Source of the DNA: Flavicella sediminum
GTDB lineage: Bacteria > Bacteroidota > Bacteroidia > Flavobacteriales > Flavobacteriaceae
NCBI RefSeq assembly: GCF_006381105.1
Contig: NZ_VDET01000001.1
Location: 124,001-188,000, forward strand
DNA: 64,000 bases
Direction: 5' to 3'
Notes under the pieces: generated by a model
Databases searched by the model: none
Told to the model about the DNA's origin: nothing
What the model saw: only the letters and a program-made list of their open reading frames with translations
Part shown: positions 45,067-54,691 of the stretch, piece after piece
Position numbering within the stretch: the stretch's first letter is position 1
How the letters are laid out: every line of letters begins with the position of its first letter
Made by a program: the position numbers and the translations under genes

Positions 45067-46680
45067 TTAGAGACTGTTTATAAACTCTGTTAGATTGTCG
45101 TTTCTTTCCAATCCTAATTTTTTACGTAATCTGTATCTTGACGTATGAACGCTTTCTACAGAAATTCCTAATAAGGAAGCCATTTCTTTACTAGAGAATT
45201 TTAATTTGATCAAAGAGCAAATCTTTTGATCGGTTTGACCCAATTCAGGGAATCGTTCTTTTAAGTTTTTGTAGAAACTTTGGTTGATACTAGTGAATCT
45301 AGCTTCAAATTCTTTCCAATTTCCGCTGGAATTACCTTGTATGGTTTTAACCATTCGCTTAATGGTTCTAACATCTATCGTATCTTTTTGTTTTGATAAC
45401 TTGTCATTCAAATTATTTAAAAACTCTTCTTTTTCAATTAATTGAAGTGCGGACGTGGTTAATTCTTTGTTTTTTAATTCTAAGATATCTCTTTGTCTCT
45501 GAATTTCTATTTGTTGACGCTCTCTAATAATCTTCTTTTCTGTTCTATGTTTAAGTCGTAGGTTTCGTATAAATAAATAACCAAAAAGTAAGATGAACAC
45601 AAGGCTAACTAAAAGTAATACTTGCTTTAGAAAGCCAATTTTTTCTTCATGCTCTAAGTGTTTTAGCAAGGTTTCTCGGGCGTCTTTGTTTTGACGTTCT
45701 TTGGTTAATCTATAATTGTCCTTTATATTTAAAAGTTCTTTGTTGTTTTCATTGTTACTTCCAAATATTTCTTCATTGTATTTTTTTGATAAGCTCAGGT
45801 ATTGAAATGCCTTTTTATATTGTTGATCACTGTAATATAAGTCAGCAAGGGCATCGCAATTCATAATTTTATAATTAGAGTGACTTTGTTGTGTTTGTGA
45901 TATTTTTAAAGACTCTAAAAACCGTTCTTCACTTTTTTTAAGGTCGTTCATTAATTTATAAGTGTGACCTAAATTGTAGTTGACAATTACTAAATAAGGG
46001 CTCTCCTTTTCCTCAAAAAACTTTTTTGAAGCATTTAGCTTGTTTAATGCGCTTTTAAATTGTTTTTTTTCAGCCAATAAATATCCAGCTTCAGTTTCTA
46101 AATAGAAATTTCTACTCCCAGCTCCCATGTAGCTTTGTATTGTTAGGCAACTATCTAAGTATTTTTGGGCATATTCATAGTTTTCCGCAACACGATAATG
46201 ATTTAAAATAGAAAAATAATCACTTAATATATGTGAGATTGGAATTTTGTTATTGTGGTGAAGTGTTTTGCTGATATGTAAAGAGCGCTTAAAATACTTT
46301 AAGGCTTCTTCATCTCGTTTAAAAAAGCTGTATAGAAAACCGATACCTTGGTATATTCTTGCAGAGTACATTTCCGATTTAATCGCTTCTGAAAGCAAAA
46401 GAGCTTCCCAAAATCCATCATAAGCCTTGCTGTAATTTCCTTGATGTCCATAAATATTAGACAAGCCAATGATGCTTCTAATCATTACAATGGTGTCAGA
46501 GTCTTTAGTTGAAAGTACTAAAGCTTTTTTGTAATTAACAAAGGCACTGTCGGTGATTATTAAATTTAATCGATTTGCTTTGTTAAGGTATTCAATTGCT
46601 GTTTTTTCTGATTGCGCAAAATTAATTTGTGGGCTAAATGATAAGAAGAGTAAGAAAATAAATTTCAATTTCATGTTCAA
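45067..46680 (-). CDS. TPR-containing membrane regulator with LuxR-type HTH
   Basis: 537 residues. Signal peptide (FLLFLSFSPQINFAQ), about seven TPR-like helix pairs (30-330; for example RIYQGIGFLYSFFKRDEEALKYFKRSL), one membrane helix (about 352-370, LLLVSLVFILLFGYLFI), a long charged coiled coil (375-440), and a C-terminal LuxR-type helix-turn-helix (about 480-537, LLGISVESVHTSRYRLRKKLGL). This family is common in Bacteroidetes and is thought to link periplasmic protein interactions to transcription. It lies upstream of, and codirectional with, the second SusCD operon, so control of that operon is plausible (inference). Confidence 0.85.
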   Translation of the reverse strand: MNMKLKFIFLLFLSFSPQINFAQSEKTAIEYLNKANRLNLIITDSAFVNYKKALVLSTKDSDTIVMIRSIIGLSNIYGHQGNYSKAYDGFWEALLLSEAIKSEMYSARIYQGIGFLYSFFKRDEEALKYFKRSLHISKTLHHNNKIPISHILSDYFSILNHYRVAENYEYAQKYLDSCLTIQSYMGAGSRNFYLETEAGYLLAEKKQFKSALNKLNASKKFFEEKESPYLVIVNYNLGHTYKLMNDLKKSEERFLESLKISQTQQSHSNYKIMNCDALADLYYSDQQYKKAFQYLSLSKKYNEEIFGSNNENNKELLNIKDNYRLTKERQNKDARETLLKHLEHEEKIGFLKQVLLLVSLVFILLFGYLFIRNLRLKHRTEKKIIRERQQIEIQRQRDILELKNKELTTSALQLIEKEEFLNNLNDKLSKQKDTIDVRTIKRMVKTIQGNSSGNWKEFEARFTSINQSFYKNLKERFPELGQTDQKICSLIKLKFSSKEMASLLGISVESVHTSRYRLRKKLGLERNDNLTEFINSL

Positions 46681-47058
46681 GAGGTATTGTGAGTCTAGTA
46701 TTTAAATAGTGGTTGACTCAAATATACAATTATTGTTCTCGCTATCAAAGAGCTTTTATAGTAGCCTTAAATAAAGTGAAATAAGCTACAAGCCTTGTTT
46801 GCACTAGACTTGATGGTAATTAGTAGAGGAAAAGGCTAAAGATGGTTTTGGTTTTGCAAAAAAATAAATTAAGTAGGTAACTAAAGGGTTGTGATGTAGT
46901 GTTTTGTAAGTGGTGTGTCTATATTTTGTACAGTGGTTTTTCTGTTTGTTTTTAAGTGTTTTGGAGGGTGGTTGAGTTTCTGTCTAGCGTAGTTAGCGCG
47001 AAAGGGCTTTGGGATGGTTTATTTTTGAAAGGAACTTAAACGAGCTTAATTTACAAAT
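46681..47058. promoter_or_regulatory. Divergent region with three GTCTAG elements
   Basis: AGTCTAGT at 46692-46699, its inverted copy ACTAGACT at 46803-46810, and TGTCTAG at 46981-46987. The last lies 32 bp before a TANNTTTG-type box, TATTTTTG (47020-47027), that serves the 47059 operon. The first two flank the presumed start of the TPR regulator transcript. Confidence 0.5.
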
Positions 47059-47733
47059 ATGAAGCATTTACTCACTGTTTTTATAGCCTTGTTTCTTTGC
47101 GCATGTGGCGGAGAAGGGACCGAGGAAATAAAAAATACGGCACCAACGAAACCAGAAAATTTATCACCAACAAATAATTTGGCTTGCCTTACTTCTGACT
47201 TAGATTTTAGTTGGAACAAATCTATAGATGACCAAGGAGATGCGCTCACTTATTTTGTTGAAATAGCAACGGATAATCAGTTTGCTCAGGTAGTTTCTTC
47301 AGAAGAAACAAATGCTACCGAAAAGTCTTTCAATTTAGAGAAAGGAAAAGTCTACTATTGGCGAGTAGCTGCTAAAGATGCTAGAGGTATGCAGAGTGCT
47401 TATTCAGATACTTGGACTTTTTATACAGAAGGTGAAGCAGTGGAAAATCATTTGCCTTTTATGACAGAAAATATTAGCCCTGTACCTAATGCAAAAGTAA
47501 CAAGTAATAGTATTTCCTTAGAATGGTCGTGTGTTGATTTAGATACTGATGCATTGCTTTTTGATGTTTATTTTGGAGATACGGAAACACCAAGTTTAGT
47601 CAGTTCAGATGTGGAAAACACCACCTACGACGTTAGTGTTGACGCTGAGAAAATGTACTATTGGCGTGTTGATGCTAAAGATGGCTCAGGGTCTATTACC
47701 CAAGGTCAGCTTTGGAGTTTTGAGACCGAATAA
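47059..47733 (+). CDS. Two-domain fibronectin-III-like lipoprotein
   Basis: 224 residues. Lipoprotein signal LLTVFIALFLCACGGEG, then two Fn3-like domains (about 35-125 and 130-224), each ending in the same KxYYWRV(A/D)AKD strand. No catalytic residues. It precedes GH86 by 30 nt on one probable transcript. It may help anchor or present the galactan to the secreted GH86 at the surface (inference). Confidence 0.75.
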   Translation: MKHLLTVFIALFLCACGGEGTEEIKNTAPTKPENLSPTNNLACLTSDLDFSWNKSIDDQGDALTYFVEIATDNQFAQVVSSEETNATEKSFNLEKGKVYYWRVAAKDARGMQSAYSDTWTFYTEGEAVENHLPFMTENISPVPNAKVTSNSISLEWSCVDLDTDALLFDVYFGDTETPSLVSSDVENTTYDVSVDAEKMYYWRVDAKDGSGSITQGQLWSFETE

Positions 47734-47763
47734 ACAAATAAGTTCTAATTAATTAAAAATCCA

Positions 47764-50394
47764 ATGGTCAACTTAAAAAAAATAATTTTTCTTCTTTGTT
47801 TTCTTGGTAGCCTTCAAGGTTTTTCGCAAGTAAAAGTGAATTGCAACTTGAATGTAAAGCATACGGTTGGTGGTATTGATAGTTTTGATAGATCTAAATT
47901 TATTACCATTCATGCCAATCAAACAGAAGGAGAATGGGATGGCGATAATTTTACATCCGATTTAAGAAATGACTTTTTAAACGGACTGGATGTTTATTTG
48001 GGCAGAGATACGGGTGGCATTACTTGGAATTTAAACAATATGGAAGAGGATGTGACAAGACCTGGTTTTGCAGATCCTGCTAAAATTGCTTCCAAAGGAA
48101 CGGCTTCAAGAAATTCATTCGCTTCCAAAACAAATTTACATGCCTATGAGCAAAGAAAAAATCATGTAGTCGGTGCGCAATTGCATCCTTTTTGGACAGG
48201 TGAAAGTCAAGTAGCAACAAAAAAAGGTTGGAAATTAGCAAGCCCAACTGCGGTAGGTGAATATATGGGAAGATATTTCAATGCATTTCATGGAGGTAAC
48301 GGTCAGAAAGATCCAGCATGGGTTGAAATTATGAACGAACCTGCTTATGAGGCTTTGGGAGGTAAAAAAAATTACACCAATTCTTTACAAGAAATAGCCG
48401 ATTTTCATGTGGAAGTGGCGGATGCGTTTAGAGCACAGAATTCAAATTTAAAGCTAGGTGGTTATACCGTAGCATTTCCTGATTTTGAAACAGGTAACTT
48501 TCAAAGATGGATCAATAGAGATAAGTTATTTATAGATGTGGCTGGTGAAAAAATGGATTTTTGGTCTTGGCATTTATACGATTTTCCTGCTATTGGAGGA
48601 AAGGTAGACCTGCGTTCGGGAAGTAATGTAGAAGCTACTTTTGATATGAATGACCAATACAGTATGATGAAACTGGGACATAAAAAGCCCTATGTAATTT
48701 CAGAATATGGTGCACAAACGCATGATTACAGCAAGCAAGGCTGGAGTCCTTATAAAGATTGGTTGTTTTTAAAAGCACAAAATTCTTTAATGATGTCGTT
48801 TATGGAACGACCAGACGACATTGCCATTGCCATACCGTTTACGATTGTAAAAGCAGAATGGGGTTTCAATCATACATTAAATATTCCTTACAGTTCTAGA
48901 CTGATGCGAAAATCTAATGAGCCAGAAAGTTATACTGGAGAATGGGTATACACCAATAGAGTCAAATTTTATGAGTTGTGGAAAAATGTAAAGGGAACAA
49001 GAATAGACACACAAACAAGCGATTTGGACATTCAAGTGGATGCCTATGTTGATGGAAATAAAGGCTATATCATTTTAAACAATCTTGAATTTGTAAATAA
49101 GTCGATTGAATTGTCATTATTTGATAAATATCCAGTTTCAGCAACAAATATTATCAAAAGACATTTAACTCTTTCTGGAAATGAGCCAATTATAGATGAA
49201 GAAATTCTAAATGAAAAAAATCCTACTGTGGAGCTAGGTGCAGAGTCTACCATGATTTTGGAATATTCCTTTGATAAAACTATTACTATTGATGAAGTAA
49301 GTACGGAATCAAAATACTTTGCAACTACCTATTTACAAGCTATAGAAGCGAATACATCGATAGATTTTCAAGTGAATTCGGTAACGAAAAATATATATGG
49401 CGAAGCCGTTTTAAGATTAGGATTAGGAAGAGCACATGGAAAGAACTTACAACCAAAAGTTTTGTTTAATGACGTGGAAATAGATGTTCCTGAAGATTAT
49501 AGAGGGTATAACCAAGCCGATAAAGCTAGTTTTTTCGGTGTGTTGGAAATACCTGTTCCTTATGGTTTGTTAAAAAATAACAATGAAATTTCGGTAACGT
49601 TTTCGGAGACTGGCGGACATATAAGTAGTGTTGCTTTGCAGGTGTTTAATTTTTCGAGCAATATTCGAGAATTTTCTCCGGACGATTTAGCAGCGAATAA
49701 TTATAAGATCAAAACAAAAAGTACTAGCTGTGTTGCTACTGATAATGGAGCGATAGATGTGGATGCAATTGCTACTTTTAATTACAAAGCAAGACTAGTA
49801 GGTGAAGACTATGCAAAGGATTTTAATTTTACAAAATCTTTTAAAGCAGAAAATTTGAAAGCTGGAAGTTATGATTTACAAATTACAATTCCTGAACACC
49901 CTTCTTATAAAGCTCATTTTTCTTTAGAAGTGGATGAAGTGGCTCCTTTAAATATTGCCTCAAAAGTAGATGATGCTAATAAGGAACTTTCTTTGTCTTT
50001 ACAGGGAAGTGATGTCTATTATATAAAGGTAAATAATAAAGTTGTGCAAACAAATGAAAATCAATTAGTGGTTCCTTTAAATTCTGGAAATAATTTAATT
50101 GAAGTCACCACCGATCAAAGCTGCCAGGGAGTTTATAAAACCGTTTTAAATTACAAGTATAAACTAGATATTTATCCCAATCCTGCCAAGGAAAAAGTTT
50201 CTTTTTCTGTTCCTGAGAATCTTGTTTTTTCTAGTGTTTTTGTTTTTGATACTGCTGGAAATAAGGTGTATGATAGTAAGGTGACGAATGTAAAACATGA
50301 AATTCAAATTGCAAATTTGTCGGAAGGAGTCTATTTGTTAAAGCTTTCAAAGGATAGTGAGGCTTCTGTTTATTCCAAGTTTATGGTCAATTAA
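47764..50394 (+). CDS. GH86 beta-agarase/beta-porphyranase, type IX secreted
   Basis: 876 residues. Signal peptide (LLCFLGSLQGFSQ), then a GH86 TIM barrel opening GGIDSFDRSKFITIHANQTEG, with acid/base Glu192 in EIMNEPAY and nucleophile Glu314 in YVISEYGAQT. Beta-sandwich domains follow (about 430-620 and 640-790), then a type IX sorting domain (LDIYPNPAKEKVSFSV to the end). GH86 endo-enzymes cut beta-1,4 bonds of agarose or porphyran. This is the clearest marker that the locus targets red-algal galactan; choosing between agarose and porphyran needs structural comparison, though the P450 cassette favours porphyran. It is the only endo-acting galactanase recognised in the window. Confidence 0.92.
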   Translation: MVNLKKIIFLLCFLGSLQGFSQVKVNCNLNVKHTVGGIDSFDRSKFITIHANQTEGEWDGDNFTSDLRNDFLNGLDVYLGRDTGGITWNLNNMEEDVTRPGFADPAKIASKGTASRNSFASKTNLHAYEQRKNHVVGAQLHPFWTGESQVATKKGWKLASPTAVGEYMGRYFNAFHGGNGQKDPAWVEIMNEPAYEALGGKKNYTNSLQEIADFHVEVADAFRAQNSNLKLGGYTVAFPDFETGNFQRWINRDKLFIDVAGEKMDFWSWHLYDFPAIGGKVDLRSGSNVEATFDMNDQYSMMKLGHKKPYVISEYGAQTHDYSKQGWSPYKDWLFLKAQNSLMMSFMERPDDIAIAIPFTIVKAEWGFNHTLNIPYSSRLMRKSNEPESYTGEWVYTNRVKFYELWKNVKGTRIDTQTSDLDIQVDAYVDGNKGYIILNNLEFVNKSIELSLFDKYPVSATNIIKRHLTLSGNEPIIDEEILNEKNPTVELGAESTMILEYSFDKTITIDEVSTESKYFATTYLQAIEANTSIDFQVNSVTKNIYGEAVLRLGLGRAHGKNLQPKVLFNDVEIDVPEDYRGYNQADKASFFGVLEIPVPYGLLKNNNEISVTFSETGGHISSVALQVFNFSSNIREFSPDDLAANNYKIKTKSTSCVATDNGAIDVDAIATFNYKARLVGEDYAKDFNFTKSFKAENLKAGSYDLQITIPEHPSYKAHFSLEVDEVAPLNIASKVDDANKELSLSLQGSDVYYIKVNNKVVQTNENQLVVPLNSGNNLIEVTTDQSCQGVYKTVLNYKYKLDIYPNPAKEKVSFSVPENLVFSSVFVFDTAGNKVYDSKVTNVKHEIQIANLSEGVYLLKLSKDSEASVYSKFMVN

Positions 50395-50436
50395 AAAGTG
50401 ATTGGATTTCTTTAAAATTAATGATTTAATATAAAT

Positions 50437-52986
50437 ATGATGAAAAATATTCTTTCTTGTTTTCTAGTTTGTATGGTGCTACTGGGCTGTGTCGAAAAAA
50501 AAGTGACAGCGCAAATTGTAGATACTACAACTGAAGATTTTAATAAAAATTGGAGTTTCTTTTTAGCGAAGGATGATTTGGAGTTGGATAAAATGGCGCA
50601 TCCAAGTTTTAAAATGGTCAATTTACCACACGACTGGGCCGTTGAAAATGAATTTGACAAAAATTTAGGGGAAGATGCAAAAGCGACTGGGTATTTAGCC
50701 GCTGAAGGAGTAGGCTGTTATAGAAAGATTTTTTCAAAAGAATGGAAAGCCGATGAATTGGTTTTTTTACATTTTGATGGCGTATATAATAATGCAGAAA
50801 TATGGGTGAACAAACAGAAATTAGGGTTTCATCCTTATGGGTATTCTCCTTTTTACTTTGAGATTTCTAAATACTTGCATAAAAACGGTGAAAATAATGA
50901 AGTATTTGTAAAAGTAGACAGAACACGTTATGCCGATAGTCGTTGGTATACTGGAGGAGGAATTTATAGAAATGTACAATTGATTACCAAAAAGAAAGTA
51001 CATATACCTATGTGGGGGACTTTTGTAACAACTCCAAAAGTTTCAAAAACCGAAGCAGAAGTAAAGGTAGAGACTTTGATTCAAAATGATTTTAAAACAA
51101 GTGAAGAAGTTAAAATTGTTACCAAGTTACTAGATAAGAATGGTCATGAAATTGTAGCGTTTTCTGAAAATTTAATTCTTGAAGCAGGCGGAAAAAAGAA
51201 AATAAATCAAAGTTTTTTGCTAAAAGAACCAAATTTATGGAGCGTCGATTCACCTAATTTATACCAAGCAGAAATTTCAATCTTCAAAAATGCATCCTTA
51301 TTAAAGTCGGAGAAAACAAGTTTTGGAATACGTAGTATCAAATTTGATGCGGAAAAAGGTTTCTTTTTGAATGGTGAAAACATGAAAATTAAAGGTGTTT
51401 GTTTGCATCATGACGCGGGACTTGTAGGAGCTGCTGTGCCAAAAGGTGTTTGGCGTAGACGTTTGCAAATTTTAAAAGATGGTGGTTGCAATGCGGTAAG
51501 AATTTCTCATAACCCTGGTTCAACAGAGTTTTTAGATTTGTGTGATGAAATGGGAGTTTTGGTGCAAGATGAATTGTTTGATGAGTGGGACAATCCAAAG
51601 GACAAACGATACAATCAGAACGAACGATCTGTAGATTATATTACAAGAGGCTACGGAGAACATTTTCAAGATTGGGCACATAAAGATTTAACAGCAACTA
51701 TTTTAAGTCATAGAAATCATCCTTCCATTATTCAATGGAGTATAGGAAATGAAATTGAATGGACTTATCCAAGAAATGCTGCCGCAACCGGTTTTTTTAA
51801 CAATATGGATTGGAATGGGAATTATTTTTGGTCGGAGCCTCCACATTCTGTTGAAGAAATAAAAGAAAAATTAAGAACCTTACCGAAAGAAAAATACGAT
51901 ATCGGACAAACGGCACAAAAATTATCTAAATGGGTAAAAGAATTGGATACCACTAGATATGTGACCGCCAATTGTATTTTACCTTCTTCAAGTCATTTAT
52001 CGGGTTATGCCGATGCATTGGATGTTATTGGGTATAGTTATAGAAGAGTGCTTTATGATTATGGACATAAAAATTACCCGGAGAAACCAATTATGGGAAC
52101 GGAAAATTTAGCACAATACCACGAATGGAAAGCTGTTGAAGAACGTGATTTTATTTCAGGAACTTTTTTATGGACAGGTTTTGATTATATGGGAGAAATT
52201 AGAGATCCTTGGCCTGTGCGAGTACAGCCATCAGGAATGTTAACGACTGCTGGTTTTAAAAAAGGGTCTTATTATATGATGAAGTCGCTTTGGACCGAAA
52301 AACCGCATATTCATATTGCTACGCAAAATATAGAGAAGTCCTTAAACAAGCTCAATTACAAAGGAATTATTGTTGCGAAAAATCCTGAGAAATGGAAACA
52401 TGCTTTGTGGAAATGGCAGGATGTAAATGAGCATTGGAATTATAAAAATCAGGAATTAATTTCTGTAGAAATTTATTCTAATTGTGAAGAAATTGAATTG
52501 TTCTTAAATAATAAATCACTTGGAAAAAAGTACTTGCTGGATTTTAAAGATCATATTTATAAATGGGCCGTTCCTTTTCAGGAAGGAAAACTTGTGGCAA
52601 AAGGCCTAAAAGCGGGTGTGGAAATTGAAGAACATATCGTAACAGCAAGGACTTCGACCCAAATAAGCATGACCGTTGATAAAAATGTGTTGAAAGCCGA
52701 TACGTATGATGTTGCGCATGTGGTGGTACAGCTAAAGGATGAAAAAGGAAATCCAGTAAAAACTGATGATAAAGAAATTGTTTATACCGTAAAGGGACCT
52801 GTAAAATTATTAGGAATTGACAATGGTTGGGAAAAAAGTGTTCAAAAATTCCAAAGCAATATAAATACAACGCATAACGGAAAAACTTTGTTGATCCTTC
52901 AGGCATTAGATCAAAAAGGAAATGTGGAAGTAATAGCAACTTCCAAAGGAATTGAACAAGGAAGCATTCACTTAAAAATAGAATAA
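50437..52986 (+). CDS. GH2 beta-galactosidase (canonical catalytic residues)
   Basis: 849 residues; lipoprotein-like signal ([13 protein letters not shown]) after ATG 50437. Jelly roll with [17 protein letters not shown]; immunoglobulin-like domain; TIM barrel with [14 protein letters not shown] and [11 protein letters not shown]; acid/base Glu439 in WSIGNEIEW; nucleophile Glu556 in [15 protein letters not shown]4982 and invasin-like C-domains. An exo-acting beta-galactosidase removing D-galactose from the non-reducing end is expected. It is 42 nt after GH86, so the same transcript; the two would form an endo/exo pair. Unlike the GH2 at 34746, all expected residues are present. Confidence 0.92.
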   Translation: MMKNILSCFLVCMVLLGCVEKKVTAQIVDTTTEDFNKNWSFFLAKDDLELDKMAHPSFKMVNLPHDWAVENEFDKNLGEDAKATGYLAAEGVGCYRKIFSKEWKADELVFLHFDGVYNNAEIWVNKQKLGFHPYGYSPFYFEISKYLHKNGENNEVFVKVDRTRYADSRWYTGGGIYRNVQLITKKKVHIPMWGTFVTTPKVSKTEAEVKVETLIQNDFKTSEEVKIVTKLLDKNGHEIVAFSENLILEAGGKKKINQSFLLKEPNLWSVDSPNLYQAEISIFKNASLLKSEKTSFGIRSIKFDAEKGFFLNGENMKIKGVCLHHDAGLVGAAVPKGVWRRRLQILKDGGCNAVRISHNPGSTEFLDLCDEMGVLVQDELFDEWDNPKDKRYNQNERSVDYITRGYGEHFQDWAHKDLTATILSHRNHPSIIQWSIGNEIEWTYPRNAAATGFFNNMDWNGNYFWSEPPHSVEEIKEKLRTLPKEKYDIGQTAQKLSKWVKELDTTRYVTANCILPSSSHLSGYADALDVIGYSYRRVLYDYGHKNYPEKPIMGTENLAQYHEWKAVEERDFISGTFLWTGFDYMGEIRDPWPVRVQPSGMLTTAGFKKGSYYMMKSLWTEKPHIHIATQNIEKSLNKLNYKGIIVAKNPEKWKHALWKWQDVNEHWNYKNQELISVEIYSNCEEIELFLNNKSLGKKYLLDFKDHIYKWAVPFQEGKLVAKGLKAGVEIEEHIVTARTSTQISMTVDKNVLKADTYDVAHVVVQLKDEKGNPVKTDDKEIVYTVKGPVKLLGIDNGWEKSVQKFQSNINTTHNGKTLLILQALDQKGNVEVIATSKGIEQGSIHLKIE

Positions 52987-53036
52987 AAATGACCTCAGTT
53001 TGAGGAGCTTTTAAACGTAGTTAGAATTAGTTAGTT

Positions 53037-53081
53037 TGGCCAGCTTTAGGTGTTTTATACACTTAGGGTTGGCTTTTTTTA
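53037..53081 (+). terminator. Intrinsic terminator after the GH86-GH2 operon
   Basis: A continuous 15-bp stem with several G-T pairs (53039-53053 with 59-73 of the same hundred), a 5-nt loop, then seven Ts. Confidence 0.85.
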
Positions 53082-53429
53082 TAAGCGTCATTAAGTGTTT
53101 CTCAAAATTAATGAAGACGGTTCCTTATGAAAATGTATGCAGTAGTATCATTTACTGCCACAAAACGGAGCTGTGTTTTGTAATTCTAAAAAAGAAAATG
53201 GCTACATATTAAAGTAGTTAGCCCACAGTTTGTGCTGGAATTATTCAAAAACACTTTATTTTAAATATGTCTTTGGAAGTACATTTTTTAATAGAAAATA
53301 ACTCGATTTTCCATTGAATTCATATTAAGTTTCATACAAACAAAGACATCATAATTACCGATAGCAACATCAATTAATGGGGCTTAAATTAACTTGCAGC
53401 GTATAAAATTGCATTTTAATAAAGCGTCT
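53082..53429 (+). promoter_or_regulatory. Leader of the esterase-sulfatase-cytochrome operon
   Basis: AT-rich. A small hairpin (ACAAAAC with GTTTTGT) lies near 53160-53181. ACATCATAA at 53346 and ACATCAATT at 53367 repeat with a 21-bp period and are separated by a segment ending GATAGCA. This recalls the direct-repeat promoters elsewhere but with a weaker half-site and no clear -7 box at the expected distance. Confidence 0.35.
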
Positions 53430-54536
53430 ATGAAATTTATCAGAACCTATTGTATTTTGTTGTTTGTCCTAAGTCTTTCTATAGGCGTTGATGCGCAAGA
53501 GAAAAATATTAAAAAAATAACTTCGGAAAATTTACCCGCTCTAAAAAATATTTTAGAAAATCATCCGGAGATGGATACAAATAAAGATGCCATTCTTACA
53601 GAGGGAGAGTACAGAGCTTTTCAACATAAAAGAGATTATAAAAAACACGAACAAGCATTTAAAGGGTATTACAATTATATAAGCGATATCAATTATGCAG
53701 GAAATACAAACAAGGCGCAGTCCTTAGACATCATGATTCCTGAAAATAGAAAGGGAAAGAAGTTGCCCGTAATTGTATTTATTCATGGAGGAGGATGGAA
53801 AAATGGAGATAAGGCAATTGGTCTGGGTATTTTGGACCCTTTTATTGCTTCAGGAGAATTTATTGGAGTTACCATCAATTATAGATTGTCAAGGGAAGCC
53901 AAGTGGCCCGCTCAAATCCACGATTGTAAAGCCGCCCTACGTTGGCTGCGAGGGAATGCTAAAACCTTTGGAATAGACAAAGATAAAATTGCCGTTTGGG
54001 GTTTTTCGGCAGGCGGTCATTTAAGTGCCATGCTTGCAGTTTCATCCAATCATAAAGAACTTGTAGGGAAATTAGGAAAGCATAGAAAAGAGTCAAGCAC
54101 TGTTACTTGTGCTTTGTTTGGGGCTGGACCTACCGATTTTTTAATGAAAAAATCAGTGTCTATTATTCCAGAAATGGTTGATAATGGTTTTCGAGGAAGT
54201 GCTCATAATGTGTTCAATTTGTTAGATGATGGAAGTGCAATAAAAGAGAAAGCAAGGAAAGCATCTCCCATCTATTTAATCGACAAAAAGACCAAACCCG
54301 TCTTTGTTTATCATGGAACAAAAGATCCTTTGGTAAACATGGAACATTCAGAAAGTTTTATAAGAATGTGTAAAGAAAAAGGAGCTACAGATTATTATTT
54401 AACGAAGGTTGAGGGCTTAAAGCATGAATCAAAAATGCCTTCAGACTTAAAAGATAGAATTACTAGCTTTTTACAAAAATATTTATTGGATAAAGAAATT
54501 GAAGTAGGGCAAGGCGCTGTATCTATTGATCAATAA
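53430..54536 (+). CDS. Secreted alpha/beta-hydrolase esterase with EF-hand-like segment
   Basis: 368 residues from ATG 53430 (signal peptide LLFVLSLSIGVDAQ); the TTG at 53394 is rejected. Residues about 45-57 form a calcium-loop-like DTNKDAILTEGE. The hydrolase core has the oxyanion loop FIHGGGWKNGD, nucleophile Ser in VWGFSAGGHLSAM, an Asp in GTKDPLVN and a His in LKHESKMP. This matches the hormone-sensitive-lipase-like esterases common in polysaccharide loci, which remove acyl groups from glycans. It is first in an operon with sulfatase and cytochrome; the substrate group is unknown. Confidence 0.85.
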   Translation: MKFIRTYCILLFVLSLSIGVDAQEKNIKKITSENLPALKNILENHPEMDTNKDAILTEGEYRAFQHKRDYKKHEQAFKGYYNYISDINYAGNTNKAQSLDIMIPENRKGKKLPVIVFIHGGGWKNGDKAIGLGILDPFIASGEFIGVTINYRLSREAKWPAQIHDCKAALRWLRGNAKTFGIDKDKIAVWGFSAGGHLSAMLAVSSNHKELVGKLGKHRKESSTVTCALFGAGPTDFLMKKSVSIIPEMVDNGFRGSAHNVFNLLDDGSAIKEKARKASPIYLIDKKTKPVFVYHGTKDPLVNMEHSESFIRMCKEKGATDYYLTKVEGLKHESKMPSDLKDRITSFLQKYLLDKEIEVGQGAVSIDQ

Positions 54537-54691
54537 AAAGTTTTGAGGCTGTGGTTTGTTGGTCTTTATAAGAAAGCATTTTAGTAAGAAATGGCGTTCT
54601 ATATAGCATATCAGATGATAGTTGAGAAAAGTGATCGTGCGTTTAAATAATAAAAAAAGAACCAATAATAATTTATAAGACAATCAAAATT

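Noticed and set aside
52544-52939. 131-codon minus-strand frame inside the second GH2
   Set aside because: It overlaps the C-terminal domains of GH2 in antisense, and its composition looks like a shadow.
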